NCBI GenBank assembly: GCA_964017195.1
Contig: OZ024890.1
Coordinates: 48,016,093-48,080,092 of the forward strand
DNA: 64,000 bases
From: Siderastrea radians
Taxonomy: Eukaryota; Cnidaria; Anthozoa; Scleractinia; Rhizangiidae
Direction: 5' to 3'
Shown piece after piece: positions 52,511-64,000 of the stretch. Each line of letters begins with the position of its first letter. Within the stretch, counting starts at the first letter, position 1. Both the position numbers and the translations under genes were made by a program. Below the pieces are notes generated by a model that saw only the letters and a list, made by a program, of their open reading frames with translations, did not search any database and was not told the DNA's origin.

Positions 52511-53240
52511 TAATAAATATATATATATGTGGGGAAGTAGGGATGTAATATGACACCACTTGACAATTCATTTAAACAGTCGTGATATTATTCTAATTGC
52601 TTGTATCTAACCTTAAGATAATCAGTGTTAGTCAATGACATTACAACTCAAAAAAACAAGTGCGAAAGGTCCTTAGCGCAAATGTAGACAAAACAAAGCC
52701 ATTAATTGAAAAATTTCTTCTTTTCTGAGAGTGAACCTGAGCCCGTGTCGACTATGTCATCGTCCGTCTAGGCGCTTCCCCCTTTCTTTGTGGAAATAAA
52801 GGCACAAGTACAATACAAACAACTCATTTAGTGTTAACGAAGTTTGCACCGTACTAAAACTAAGTCTTTAAACACGACTTTACACTAGAAGACGAATGAA
52901 AAAAAATTGTTCAAAAGAAGTGCCGTTTGAAAAGTATTGGTCTGCAGTGTGCGTGAGTCCAAGTACCCGACACTGCACGTATCAAGTTTCGTGACCTCTG
53001 CTAAGCCCAACAGCATTACTGTGGTACTTTAAAAGCACAATTATTCTGCAGTTGTTTGTTTTGTGGCCGTTATGGAGAGGTTATTTGGGAAGTTGAGGAC
53101 ACGTTTTACTGGTCGTTGCCGTTGTCGAGAGGTGGCCGTTGTAGGGAGGTCAAAATAAGAGCAAATGTATGGATCTTCCGCCGGGACGATAAAAAAATGT
53201 CCGTTGCAGAGAGGTGGCCGTTAGTAGAGGTTCGACTGTA

Positions 53241-54118
53241 TTACAATTATCGTATTATCGTATCGAGCGTACGAGGAACCAGCCGCCACATTGTTTACTT
53301 CAGCTACAAGAAAAGATGGCATTCTGCCTCCCCCGGTCGGGTTGTCTTGGGACTCCCCTCACCCTCCCCCAGAGTCTGTACGGGCGTACGCTGACGTCAG
53401 AACCAAAATTTTTTGGATCAATGGGTTACCAAATTTGCTTACCCATAGTGCTCCGCGAGCTCCGCTATTAAGCTCAAATGTTTTTCCCGTAAATACTGTC
53501 ATTAACCTGTCTAGAACTACTGAGGAAGCTCCCTGTTATGTTTAGTAACACGGTGGTCTGTATTATTTGTCTAAGAGAGTTTTGTGTTTAACTTCAATAA
53601 CGGTGGTCTTGCATGAGTTTGGATATTTTTGTCGCAATAATCCTTTGATCATAATAACATGATGGTCTAAATCCTTATCAGAAATCAGTGGTTAAAGAGA
53701 TTTTTGGCCCCCAAAAGCGTTTCTGTCTTTTAAGCTTTAAGTTTTGACAGAAACTAAAGAATTGAGACTCGATCCGCCGTTTGTTTTGCTGTCAGTAATG
53801 ATTCTCCAACTGAAATGCTCAAAAAACCCTTTATACCAAAGCATGTGCAATTTATACCCACTCTTAAAACTAAGCGCGAGCTTATGGTTGCTGTGATGGC
53901 GGGGTAGAGAAGGATTTACTAACCAAGAGATCGTGCCTTTATCCTAGCAAACTCCGCTCTTTGTACCTGGTACTAACAGAGCCAACGGATTAACACGTGA
54001 GCATCATGCCTCGATATAAATAACATTATGACAGGTCATAATGTTTGCTGTTAGGGACGCCCCTGAATATGATTGTGGTAAGGTGTAAGCTTGCAAGCGA
54101 ATATAAAGATTGCCTCAT
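53241..54118. other. intergenic DNA, nothing recognised
   Basis: No supported gene. The 112-residue frame at 53056-53394 crosses the transposon end and is not credible. Confidence 0.3.
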
Positions 54119-54769
54119 GTAAAGGCCCGTTTACACAGGCGATTTTTGTCGCGCAACTCAATGCAATTTTTGTCGCGCCAAAGTTGCAACTTCAATATCG
54201 CGCGTGTAAACCAGCTGCGATTTCAGGGCGATTTTATCGCCGCGATATCGCAGAAGTTTCGAACCTGTTCGAAACTTGATACAATTTTGCCGCGATTTTT
54301 GATTCAAATGTGACAATCATAAATCAGAAGGGACCCCTCGGGTGGTTTTGTCGCTCGCAATTTGTACAGCCATGAGCGTAAACAAGGACAAAAAGTGTAC
54401 TAAAGCAACAACAAGCAACGTCCTCCTCGTTGTCCATGCTTTTTTAAATTTATTTACATTTGCCGACTTGTAAAAGAAAACAAAACAAAATTTCAACTAA
54501 ACACAACCAGATTGAAGCAAAAGGAAACGAAGTGAAACAAATCAAACCAAAACAAAACGTGTGCGCCTGCACTGTAGCGAAAGTGCTGCTCAATGTTACC
54601 GTGTTTTGTAAATCGCGGCGATAAATCGTCGTGATCGCACGATAAATTGCACTAAAATCGCCCTGAAATCGCAGCTGGTTTACACGTGCGATATTGAAGT
54701 TGCAGCTTCAGTGCGACAAAAATTGCATTGAGTTGCGCGACAAAAATCGCCTGTGTAAACGGGCCTTAA
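54119..54769. mobile_element. 650-bp MITE with ~130-bp inverted repeats
   Basis: The left end AAGGCCCGTTTACACAGGCG pairs with the right CGCCTGTGTAAACGGGCCTT; pairing goes on through TTGTCGCGCAACTCAATGCA and GTGTAAACCAGCTGCGATTT. TAA next to each end fits a PIF/Harbinger-type 3-bp duplication. No coding capacity. Confidence 0.85.
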
Positions 54770-55950
54770 CAGAATCGGTAATCCGAAATCCATAAAATTT
54801 GTTTTCCTGTTGAAATCTGGAATCCATTGGACTGGAATCCAGAATCCACATTGATATGGAATTCGGAACCCAATCAAGTTTGGAAACCGGGATCCACTTT
54901 TGAATTGATCTTAAAACCGTTTGTCAAAAAAATAAATTAAAAAATAAAATTGACAACAAACGAATAAAATAGAGTGGAAAGACCATAAACGCCATACCGA
55001 GTCGCGCTTTTGAAAAGTGGGATGCATTTATCCTTATTTAGAAAATGACATGTCAAGCACTAGTCGTTTCTAGTCTTGTATAACGTTTTAAAAGAAACTG
55101 ATCGAAAATATGTGTGTAAAAAACAGTTCAAACTACATGGTCATACGCTACCGGGCAGTTAAAAACTTTAGCCAATTTATTATTATGATAGATACATGAC
55201 AATGATCTTACAAATGATTTTGAAACAGCAAGAGGCTGTAACAAATTTCTTCGGAAAACGCTTTTGCTTAAACCAAAGTGGCCTTTCTACGTTGTTGAAT
55301 AATGATGGGTTGTGGAACGTAAATGACAGCTAACAAGCTGTAACACTAACGACAACCACAACGTTGACACTCGATGATTGTTGAGAAAAAGGTATATACC
55401 TTAAACATATTCACGCCTAAAAGAAACTAGGTTTTACCCTGGTACATAACTTGTTCCATTGGTAATGGCATTCATAAGAACGTCCGAAGTTACGAAGAAA
55501 GTTTAACTCCCAGTTTCAAGGGTCTCTATTTTTTACCTTATTATATTTGATTCAAATGCAGCAAGATGACAATTTTGAGGATCAACAGGATAGTAGCTCG
55601 AAAGGTTGCAATCCACGTGCAGCTTAGTTAAAATAAAAAAAAATTGCTGGTAAAATTCTGGAAATGGGTTTACTGAAATTCAATTTTGATAACAAAATTA
55701 AATATTCACGAATGAATGCAATGCAGCGCAGAGAGGAGAATTTGTACTCAGAATTTTGCTGCCTATCAAAAAAAAAAAACGAATCAAAAATTGCCAGACT
55801 TTTTTTTACATATTTAATTTCTTATATTTGACGTTGGACAAAACATAATTTTAAAACAGAGCAGAAAAATTGGCATTTTTATTATTATTATTATTATTTT
55901 TTTATAAAAAGGAGAGAAAGGGTTAATTAGCGTATAAAGAAGAAAGCGAA
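54770..55950. other. intergenic DNA, nothing recognised
   Basis: AT-rich, with an (ATT)n run near 55880. No supported gene. Confidence 0.3.
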
Positions 55951-57197
55951 CAAATTTTGGATCATTATCAGTAGCTGGGCAAAGTCCCTTATGTAAATTC
56001 AACTAAAAATATTTATTAAAAACCACCTATGTAACTCGGGTCATCAAAATCGCCCTATGTAACAAACGGATATAAAAATACAAAATTGCCTTGTTTAAAT
56101 GTCTTTAAAAATGCAGCACACTTTCAAGGGTGTACATTTATAAAACCGATAAAGTAGTTAAAAGTGCAGCTTGTAAGGGTCCTTAAAAGTTCAGCTTTTA
56201 AGAGTTCTTAAAAGTCGGGCTTTTTAACGTCCTTAAAAGTCGAACTTTTTAACGTCCTTCAAAGTCCAGCTTTTTAGGGTCCTTAAAAATCGAGCTTTTT
56301 AGAGTCCTTAAAAGTCGAGCTTTTTAGAGTCCTTAAAAGTCGAGCTTTTTAGAGTCTTAAAAGTCGAGCTTTTTAGAGTTTTTAAGGATCAATATCAGTA
56401 GCTGCTGATATTGATCCGTTTTTAAATGTCGAGCTTTTTAAGGATTCTTAAAAGCTCGACTTTTAAGACTCTAAAAAGCTCGACTTTTGAGGACCCTTGA
56501 AAGCGCGACTTTTAAGGACGTTAAAAAGCTCGACTTTTGGGACTCTTAAAAGCTCCACTTTTAAGAACTCTACAAAAGCTCGGCTTTTAAGAGTCTGAAA
56601 AGCTCGACTTTTAAGGACATTAAAAAGCTGGACTTTTAAGGACCCTGAAAGCTCGACTTTTAAGGACTCTAAAAAGCTCGACATTTAAGGACTCTTAAAA
56701 GCTCGACTAAAGACTTTTAAGACTCTAAAAAGCTCGACTTTTAAGACCTTAAAAAGCTCGACTTTTAAGGACCCTAAAAAGCTCGACCTTTAAGGAGTCT
56801 AAAAAGCTAGTCATATTTTTAAGGACTCTGAAAAGCTAGGTTTTTAAGGACCCTAAAAGCTCGACTTTTAAGACCTAAAAGTCGGCTTTAAACTGAAGAA
56901 CTCTAAAAAGCTCAACTTTTAAGGACTCTAAAAAGCTGAACTTTTAAAGACTCTTAAAAGCACGACTTTTAAGGACTCATACAAGCTGCACTTTTAACTA
57001 CTTTATTTGTTTTATAAATGTACACCCTTGAAAGTGTGCTGTACTTTTTTACGACATTTAAACAAAGCTATTTGTATATGCGTTTGTTACATAGGGCGAT
57101 TGTGATGACCCGAGTTACATAGGTGGTTTTTAATAAATATTTTTAGTTGAATTTACATAAGGGACTTTGCCCAGCCACTGATAATGATCCCAAATTT
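55951..57197. mobile_element. 1.25-kb giant foldback with internal 25-bp repeats
   Basis: The outer arms (AAATTTTGGATCATTATCAG and its complement) pair for at least 130 bp with few mismatches, including GTAACTCGGGTCATC/GATGACCCGAGTTAC. Inward, each arm becomes an array of about 25-bp units: CTTAAAAGTCGAGCTTTTTA on the left and AAAAAGCTCGACTTTTAAGG on the right. The centre near 56385-56425 is a hairpin GGATCAATATCAG...CTGATATTGATCC. The whole could fold into one long hairpin. Open frames such as 56463-56684 (repeating LKSRAF) only reflect the units. Confidence 0.9.
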
Positions 57198-59930
57198 TTA
57201 AAGTAGTCTGCTATTAAAAGAAGACAGCGTTAAACAGTTTTGACATTTCGGTAGAGCAATACTGCCTAAAGTGTAGATAATTGATTGCAGCTTTTTTTGT
57301 AGAAATTTAGGAACGTTTTTAATAACTGATAGAACTTAACGGGAATCGTTCGAATTGTCGTTTTGAGTTCCTCCTCAAAAAGGCCCCTGTTAGATGTTTG
57401 CAGCTTAAAGCTAATTCGGCTGTAAAAGCGCCAAGCCGTGCTTTAGGTAATCAAAACTGTATCCTATTTATTTAGCTGGGTTACCAAATGGTCTGCCAAG
57501 CGTTATCCTTTTCTTAAACTTCCACGTCGTTTTAAAATAATTGACCGCAAAAGTGTCCGTCACAAACCGTTAGAAAAGTTTCATTCGCTAATCCTACGAG
57601 AAAGATGATAAATTCAACTAATTTTTGGATTCCATTACATTTTGCCTTTAGTAATTCTCACGGAAGGTACATTGTAAATGATTTCACCAGTGATTGTTTT
57701 AACAACAATTGACTGTTAAAATTTCTGCAGGGAAAGCTTCTGCTTAAGCCAAAGTTCGGTTTCCGGCTTACCCGGTATGCATGCAGCTTTTCTCACTACT
57801 AATTAATTATTTAAGCCACCTTAGACTCAAATATCCGGATATTTTTGATATATTTGAAAACGTTCAGGAGGTTTAGAAAAATTCTACCTATGTAGAAAAA
57901 AATGAATATTTAAGGGATGTTTGGAGCTTTTGTTTAGGCTCCAGGTGTTTATTTCAGAGGTTATTGGTGTTTAGAGCTGTTTTTACTCAATTGAATGCCA
58001 ATAGTAATCTGTTTCAGCAGTAGTTCCCCAATAAAAATTGCATCCCATGAGGCTTATGGCAGCAGCACCAAAAAAATGGTGGCATCCGAAGAGGAGTCTT
58101 GTGGTTATACTGAATTTCACAGTTAAGTTGTGACACGTGACAAATGTCGTGAAATTGAAATATGACTACAGTAACTAATATGAGTCAATATTGTAATATC
58201 AATTACAATTCTACAGCAATATACAACTTTTTGAGATATCTAGAGATTTTTATCAGATATTTAGAAAATTTTCTGAGAATTTTTGTTCTCGTATGTATTT
58301 CTTTACGTAACTTACCTTAATGGCAATAGATTTGCAGTGGCTCCTTATCAAACGAGGGAACATACCATCTGTATCGATTAACAGGATAAGAAAAAGTTTT
58401 TTTCTGCGTTGTTGAATAACTATGAGTTGTGAAAAATAATTGACAGTTCAATAACTATAATACTAGTAATAGTTGACACTACAGCTGCCCCCGCTGTTAA
58501 GAGGTTTTGTGATCGTATTTAGGGATTTTAAAGGTTTCCTTTTTCGTAATTTACTAAAAAACACTTTATTGTGGTATTTACGTTTCTGCAGTATAATTTC
58601 AATTTTAGATTGTTTCTGCAGAAGCAGGCCAAGTTGAGATTAGCACTCAGTCCAGTGCTAAGAGGTTTCATGGACTTACGGAATCGCGCCAATTGCAACA
58701 CGTCGATCACTAATGCAAATGAGCTCTGTTTTTTCTGTCAACCGTGGAACTTCTTTGTGCTTGGGTAAATGCTTGAGTATTGTTTGGGTGCAAATTAGTC
58801 GAATCTATCAGTTGAATGAGGGACAATAGAGGAACAATAAGCAGCAAGAGAATAAAGGTGAACTGTAATTGCGCGAGTCGCTTGTCTTGAAATATTAACA
58901 GTTAAAAAAATGCCTTGCAAACGATTTGTTCGTCCTATATTGCTGAAATAAAACTTTTCTTCTTCGATAATCTAAGTTCTTCATTAGAACAAACATTGTA
59001 GTGGAACTTCATAGGGAAATTGTGACAAATTGCGAGAAAGCAACTTCCAGCGACACGGAAATAATTTCCATAAACGCAATGTAAACAAAGTGCCACGAAC
59101 GTGACTTTTGATACAAAATGCGCTTTCTCGGACATATTTCTTACATTACAAGAGAGATTGTCCACAGATCGCTAGAGACAATCAACTACATGCATTGAAT
59201 TCGAAATTAATCAATAAGTAAAATCGCAAAAGCGGCTATTTTTGTTAATGTGCGGAAATTTCTCGTCGCCCAAACTATCTTGCAATGTCTGAAAAGTTAT
59301 AAATAATGAGGTCACAGCTCGACGTCGACCTAGAAACTTCACAAAAAATTCACAGTTTCCATGAACTTTTTCTGAAGGCAAGTACTAGAGTCGTTGTGTT
59401 TCCACGCGACCTAATGCAATCTTGCAACGCAATATTTCTCGCGAGTTAAAAACCGAACTGATGTCTGTAGGGTTTGCTGGTGTTGAGATTCACTCGTTGG
59501 CTAAGCAATGCTTGCTTGTTTATGGACCAAGGCTTTCAGTCCCCCAGAGTGATCTTTGTCGACAAATTGTTTCCAAATGATTTCTGCATAGTAAATGCGT
59601 GTCTGACAAATAGTCTTACGCAGCCTCTCTGGATCCAAAATTTCTTAAGTCGAACTCGAACTTTTCCTTCTCGTGACCTGACAATTTACGTTGGCTTTCT
59701 ACGGGAACTTGAGGCAACTAAAAATAAAAACTACAGTTTCTCTTTCGCCTTCAAGGCAGCTGCTCTTCGGTATTTTACATATAATGAAAACATGTGCGGT
59801 AAGGAAGCACCCGCAGTATGACTGACTGCAAAACTGCAACACACGGGTGTTCTATGAATACCGTGCACCCCCTAGATGGAGATGTTTGAATTACTGACAC
59901 CGCCGTCGCCACATGAGCCATATGTTTACT
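57198..59930. other. intergenic DNA, nothing recognised
   Basis: No exon or element with clear ends was found. Frames of 60-115 residues lack features. Confidence 0.3.
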
Positions 59931-59936
59931 GATGCT

Positions 59937-60060
59937 ACGTCATCATTACCCATTTATTCCGTTCGGGTGTTTAGTGTGAAACGTCATCATTACCCATTTA
60001 TTCCGTTCGGGAGTTTAGTGATAAAACGTCATCATTATCCACTTATTCCGTGCGCGCCCT
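59937..60060. repeat. 44-bp tandem repeat, three copies
   Basis: Units start ACGTCATCATTA at 59937, 59981 and 60026 and contain CCCATTTATTCCGTTCGGG. The third copy is more diverged. Confidence 0.85.
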
Positions 60061-60324
60061 GTTCTGACAAATCGAGATTTGATCTGGTATGTATACCTAC
60101 TGTATATTTTAACTGTAAGTACTTTACTTCCCTTTACTTTATATACGCGCAAGCTATAAGGATGCCTCCTCGGGATTTTGCAAAATCCCTGCGGGGGCAA
60201 TTAACGATTAAAAAACACACATTTGATAGTCGATCATGTTCAAACCTTAAAGTAGCTAGTTTTTCCGCTCCCGATAACAAGGAAACAGGGTGTGTTTCAT
60301 TCATCGGTTACTGGATTTAGGGGG

Positions 60325-61083
60325 TTGCTACGATGGCCTACAAGGGACCCGCTGCAAACAAAAAAGGAAACCACGCAAACAAAAAAGGAAACCACGCAAG
60401 CAAAAAAGAAAACAAGCAAATAAAAAAGAAAACACGCAAACAAAAAAGAAACCACGCAAACAAAAAAGAAACACGCAAATAAAAAAGAAAAACGGAAGTG
60501 AAACACAAAACGGAAGCAAATAGGAAAACGCGTACGGCCTGAGTTTGAGGCCTCGCAAGCAGCCATGTTTTGTATAAGTTGTGGGGCAAATAATTGCTCA
60601 AAGTAAATTAGGTCGATCGCTCCGTTTCTCTCCTTTTTTTAATTCCTTGAACCGTATGGTCTTTCTGGATGATTTGCTTATGGGATTCGAAAGAAATACT
60701 CCACACTTTGAGCAATTATTTGCCCCACAACTTGGGCGGCTTACGAGGCCTGGAGAGTTTTTCCTATTTACTTCTGTTTTTTGTTTACTTCCGTTTTTCG
60801 TTTTTGCTTGCGTGGTTTCTTTTTTGTTTGCATAGTTTCTTTTTTGTTTGCGTAGTTTCATTTTTATGTGCGTGGTTTCTTCTTTGTTTGCGTGGTTCCA
60901 TTTTTATTTGCGTGGTTTCTTTTTTTGTTTGGGTGTTTTTTTTTATTTGCGTGTTTCTTTTTATTTGCTTGTTTTCTTTTTTGTTTGCGTGGTTTTCTTT
61001 TTTTGTTTGCGTGGTTTCCTTTTTTTGTTTGTGTGCTTTCTTTTTTGTTTGCAGCATGTCCCTTGTAGGACATCGTAGTTGCT
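60325..61083. mobile_element. 0.76-kb foldback with AAACAAAAAAGAAACCACGC minisatellite arms
   Basis: The left end CTACGATGGCCTACAAGGGA pairs with TCCTTGTAGGACATCGTAG-like right sequence. The arms are arrays of a ~20-bp unit (AAACAAAAAAGAAACCACGC on the left, its complement on the right). A nested inner inverted repeat (GAGGCCTCG, TTGTGGGGCAAATAATTGCT) flanks the centre near 60650. All open frames here are low-complexity products of the unit. Confidence 0.85.
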
Positions 61084-62450
61084 GATGAAAAAACTCCGAG
61101 TTTCAGATGTTTTTAAAACATTTATACCTGCTTTTTTTATGTTTTAAAAGAAAATTTGAAAGGACAGCCAATTAGTAGCTCAAAGTTTGAATCCATACAC
61201 AGTTCTAATTAACAAAACTTGCTGCTAATATAGGATATTGCTTGAGACGTTAGCCTACAGCAGAGACGGCGGGGCATATTTTCAACGGGGGGGGCTTATA
61301 TTTTCAACTGTGGTGGTGGGGCTTGAAAACGAGTGCCGGAGGTGTGAGTTTGTAGGGGGCCTGGGGGCATCCTCCCCCAGAAATTTTTGAAATCTGGAGG
61401 CTCGAAAATGGTATTTTCAGCATTCTCCATAAGATATTTCTTTAGAAAAATCAACCTGGATAAATTATAAAATGACAGGTACTTTTGGTGCTTACAGCAA
61501 TATTTTGAAGGTTTTGTAAACTTGATACATATTTCTCAGCCTTCCATGAAAAATCCCGGCCTTAGTACACTGACCTGCCTTTTTATACAAGTTCCCCGTG
61601 TGTGGGAAGGAAAATATTAAAAACGCGTAAACACAAAACGTTCCCAACAGGTTTTGTCCAAGGTTGTAGCTTTGTAAATTCTCGTCACTAAAGAAAGCGA
61701 GTACGATTCCAACACTAGCTTCATCTGTTGAATACCTTTATGTATTTTACATCTTTTCTCAAATAACTAGTGAGCATGAATCGAATTGACGTTAACGGAA
61801 GTAGTTTACTATTCAGTCAAAAATGTTATGAGATACGATCCCTTGCTTATAAAGAACTCTGGAATGACAACAATAACTGTCAACAACAGTAACTAAATTC
61901 CATAAAAACTATGAAATGTGGCTCACACCACAGGTAATCCAATCTCATCTCGGGGGATAATCTGTGGCGAGCCGGACTTTTTTTCTTTTCTTTCTCTTCT
62001 TCTTTATTTCTTCATACGTACCTCATACTAAAACAAAATAAAATGTCATCCTCGTAAAAAGTGGGGGGGGGGGGGTGGGGGCGGGCTAAAGCCCCCCAGC
62101 CCCCACAGCTCCCCCGCGGCTCCGCCGTCCCTGTACAGACATCTCCAAGAAACGTTCTTAATTGTTTACATAGCTTTGTAAATCATTAAGATTGGAAAAC
62201 GAACGAAAACAAAAAGAGAGAAAGAAGGAAACAAGACAAAAAGCAAGCACTTAAACCATAGGATAAGTTACTGGCTTTGATGGGCACATGTGTTATTGTA
62301 GGGGTATTTTTTACAAGAGATAGCTTTCAACCACTCTGTTTTTGTATAACGTTGTCACTGCAATGTTAAAACCTATTTACATTTTCACAATGGCAATATT
62401 ACATGTAGATTTTATAGAATCATAAAAAGATATCTGTAGTTGAAGATGGT
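61084..62450. other. intergenic DNA with G-rich tracts
   Basis: Poly-G tracts at about 61286 and 62062-62080 and the hairpin-prone GGGCTAAAGCCC at 62083-62094. No gene supported. Confidence 0.35.
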
Positions 62451-62708
62451 ATGTTCCGTCTACTGTTTATAATTTCGCTTGTGAGCCAGGTTGGAGTCAA
62501 TGAGTCTCAACAATTTTATAAATTGACCCAGAAACAAAACATCGCCTTGCCACGGTTGATTAACTTCAGTCAGTCATCGGAAATAGCATCGGGTATTGAC
62601 CCAAATTACTCAGAGAGTTACAACACACGTACACACAAAAATACCAAAAGTATACGTCTCTCTTGGCTGCTTAAAATTAGAAAAGAAGGAAGGAAACATT
62701 TTAGGTAA
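62451..62708 (+). CDS. possible small secreted protein (weak)
   Basis: An 85-residue frame with a hydrophobic start like a signal peptide (MFRLLFIISLVSQVGV) followed by a polar body. No homology recognised, no second exon found. It could be a first exon or chance. Confidence 0.2.
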   Translation: MFRLLFIISLVSQVGVNESQQFYKLTQKQNIALPRLINFSQSSEIASGIDPNYSESYNTRTHKNTKSIRLSWLLKIRKEGRKHFR

Positions 62709-63448
62709 TATAAAAAACAAATATTATTAAGGCCTTTAGCACAAAACACAAGGATCAAAACGTTTTAATTCTTGTGCTTGCACCTGCGGTTCTCAGTGTT
62801 TGTGTTGGCCCCTGTGTTTGCTGTCGTGCTTGCGTTCTAATAAAAACCAGTCTTTTAAATATTTTCCAGTGCACTTTTCAGTTTCATGAGTTAACCTGGG
62901 ATCAGTATCATTAAATCGCTCCAGTTCAAAAAATCATTATTTTTTCTGCTAAGAATATAGACTGCTTATCATCATTGTGCGTACAACTTTTCTCACTAAC
63001 ATTTTAAGACACCTAAATGTTAAACTAAGCAATAATGACCACAAATATGACATTAGGCATGACGCACAACAGGTAACTCTGAAGTAATCAAAATTTCCTT
63101 TTTTTCACCGTAAGTCGAACAGCTTGTTTGAGGTCTCTTTCATTTCAAGCAAAGTTGTTTCACTAAACTAAACATATGACAACTAAACAACTTGAAATAA
63201 CTTCAAAGCAATATTCTTGGGAAAGGTGACATTAGTTAGCCATCGGAAAAGGCTAGCGAGGAACCTTCGAATTGGGAAGAAAAAAACATATTTTACTTCA
63301 GAATTTATTATGCACAGGGCCTACACAGCCCTCACCGTAAATCTCGTCTAGAGTTAATAGTACTGAACTGGACCAAAAAACAGAAAATTTATTCCGGACT
63401 TTGGCATTCCTGTTTTGTTTGCCATTGTATTTCTTTAGATAACTTACC

Positions 63449-63967
63449 TTAAAGTGCTACTATGATCAAAAAATCACTTTTATTTTTTCTTCGGATTTCG
63501 AAACTATGTTTATTAAACACTCCGCAAGCGAAATTATAAGCCTTAATTTTGAGAAGAAGACCGTTAATTTAAACTGCAATTTTCCGTTTTAATGGTCCGC
63601 CATTATTACACCAGAAAGGATACAATGACATCATTCACACACGAGTTTTAGAATGCAGTGTGTGTGAAAGTGCCTTATTTAGTATGCAGCACGGGAGTTT
63701 TGAGCTTTCACACTCTCAAACTCGTGTTTTGCATAATTTGTAAGCCGCGTTCACACACTACATTTTACAGCTCTTGCGCGTATGACGTCATTGTATCCTT
63801 TCTGGTGTAATAATGGCGGACCATTAAACCGGAAAATTGCAGTTTAAATTAACGGTCTTCTTCTCAAAATTAAGGCTTATAATTTCGCTTGGGGAGTGTT
63901 TAATAAACATAGTTTCGAAATCCGAAGAAAAAATAAAAGTGATTTTTTGATCATAGTAGCACTTTAA
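63449..63967. mobile_element. 511-bp MITE with TTAA duplication and ~190-bp inverted repeats
   Basis: The element 63453-63963 starts AGTGCTACTATGATC and ends GATCATAGTAGCACT. Both sides are TTAA. Pairing runs through GAAATTATAAGCCTTAATTT and ATTATTACACCAGAAAGGAT with few mismatches. TTAA duplication is the mark of piggyBac or Kolobok transposases. The centre carries GAGTTT/AAACTC and CACAC strings. No coding capacity. Confidence 0.88.
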
Positions 63968-64000
63968 GGAAAATAGCTATGCAGTAGCTCCTGATCAAAC

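Larger units (their letters stand above)
51151..53238. mobile_element. pogo/Tigger-like Tc1-mariner element with nested insertions
   Basis: The left end CAGTCGAACCTCTCTACAAC pairs with the right end GAGGTTCGACTG. Both are flanked by TA (51149-51150 and 53239-53240), the Tc1-mariner target duplication. CAGT.GAACCTCT..A ends are typical of pogo/Tigger. Subterminal GAGAGGTGGCCGTT units recur (51209, 53131, 53210). No transposase frame was seen. A Penelope-like fragment and probably another MITE sit inside, so the original was short and non-autonomous. Confidence 0.75.

Noticed and set aside
56463..56684. 73-residue frame with repeating LKSRAF and KVELF units
   Set aside because: It is produced by the 25-bp units of the foldback arm; no start context or conservation independent of the repeat.
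60297..61085. Several 60-138 residue frames of KKKPRKQK or FLFCLRGF type
   Set aside because: Low-complexity products of the AAACAAAAAAGAAACCACGC minisatellite on both strands.
1..64000. CRISPR arrays, rRNA or tRNA genes
   Set aside because: No regularly spaced repeats with unique spacers, no rRNA-like blocks and no convincing tRNA box A/B pair were seen; the window is eukaryotic.

Overview
The window looks like a chromosome segment from a non-bilaterian animal, most likely a cnidarian (anthozoan or stony coral). The reasons are spliced genes with GT/AG introns, AT-rich DNA crowded with MITEs and foldback repeats, a BEN-domain gene and an Ig-domain gene, and an endogenous Polinton/Maverick (adintovirus-like) element whose fibre carries a collagen stalk. 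The taxon is an inference from gene style, not a database match.

Layout. 1-5.5 kb: repeats, including a C-rich MITE, an array of LINE reverse-transcriptase tails, a 119-bp tandem repeat and a cluster of the TGTCATGACA palindrome. 5.98-12.88 kb: a nine-exon BEN-domain gene on the minus strand. Its first intron holds a 2.77-kb hAT-like transposon with an 8-bp target-site duplication. 13-22.5 kb: sparse DNA with DIRS-like and LINE RT relics, a 40-bp palindrome and a hairpin with two CRE octamers.

22.55-37.22 kb: the Polinton-like provirus. From right to left it carries a protein-primed DNA polymerase B (-), an rve integrase (+), a zinc-ribbon protein (-), a PLA2-like protein (+), a coiled-coil protein (+), an adenain-type protease fused to a basic domain (+), the double-jelly-roll major capsid protein (+), a small basic protein (+), a penton-like minor capsid protein (+), an acidic disordered protein (+), the FtsK/HerA-type packaging ATPase (-), a collagen-stalk fibre (-) and a small membrane protein (-). 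Together these are replication, integration, assembly, maturation and entry modules. The recognisable starts are preceded closely by a TATA-like motif, often followed by ACA before the ATG, and two divergent pairs share one motif. The copy is not functional: the polymerase has many frameshifts and a 248-bp duplication, the integrase is split by a 154-bp MITE, and the fibre, ATPase, PLA2, zinc-ribbon and disordered genes carry stops or indels. The capsid, penton, protease and coiled-coil frames are open. A large hairpin marks the right end; no matching left terminal repeat was found by eye.

37.9-41.7 kb: two exons of a secreted or membrane Ig-domain gene (-). 44.9-45.8 kb: a broken Crypton-derived (DUF3504/ZMYM2-QRICH1-like) gene (-). 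51.15-53.24 kb: a pogo/Tigger-like element with TA duplications, holding a nested Penelope-like GIY-YIG fragment. 54-64 kb: large inverted-repeat elements, notably a 1.25-kb hairpin built from CTTTTAAG/AGCTCGAC units (55.95-57.20), a 0.76-kb minisatellite foldback (60.3-61.1) and a TTAA-flanked MITE (63.45-63.97).

Many indels lie in homopolymers, and one interrupts the otherwise exact BEN gene model. Some frameshifts may therefore be assembly errors, but the MITE insertion, duplication and nonsense codons in the provirus look like real decay.
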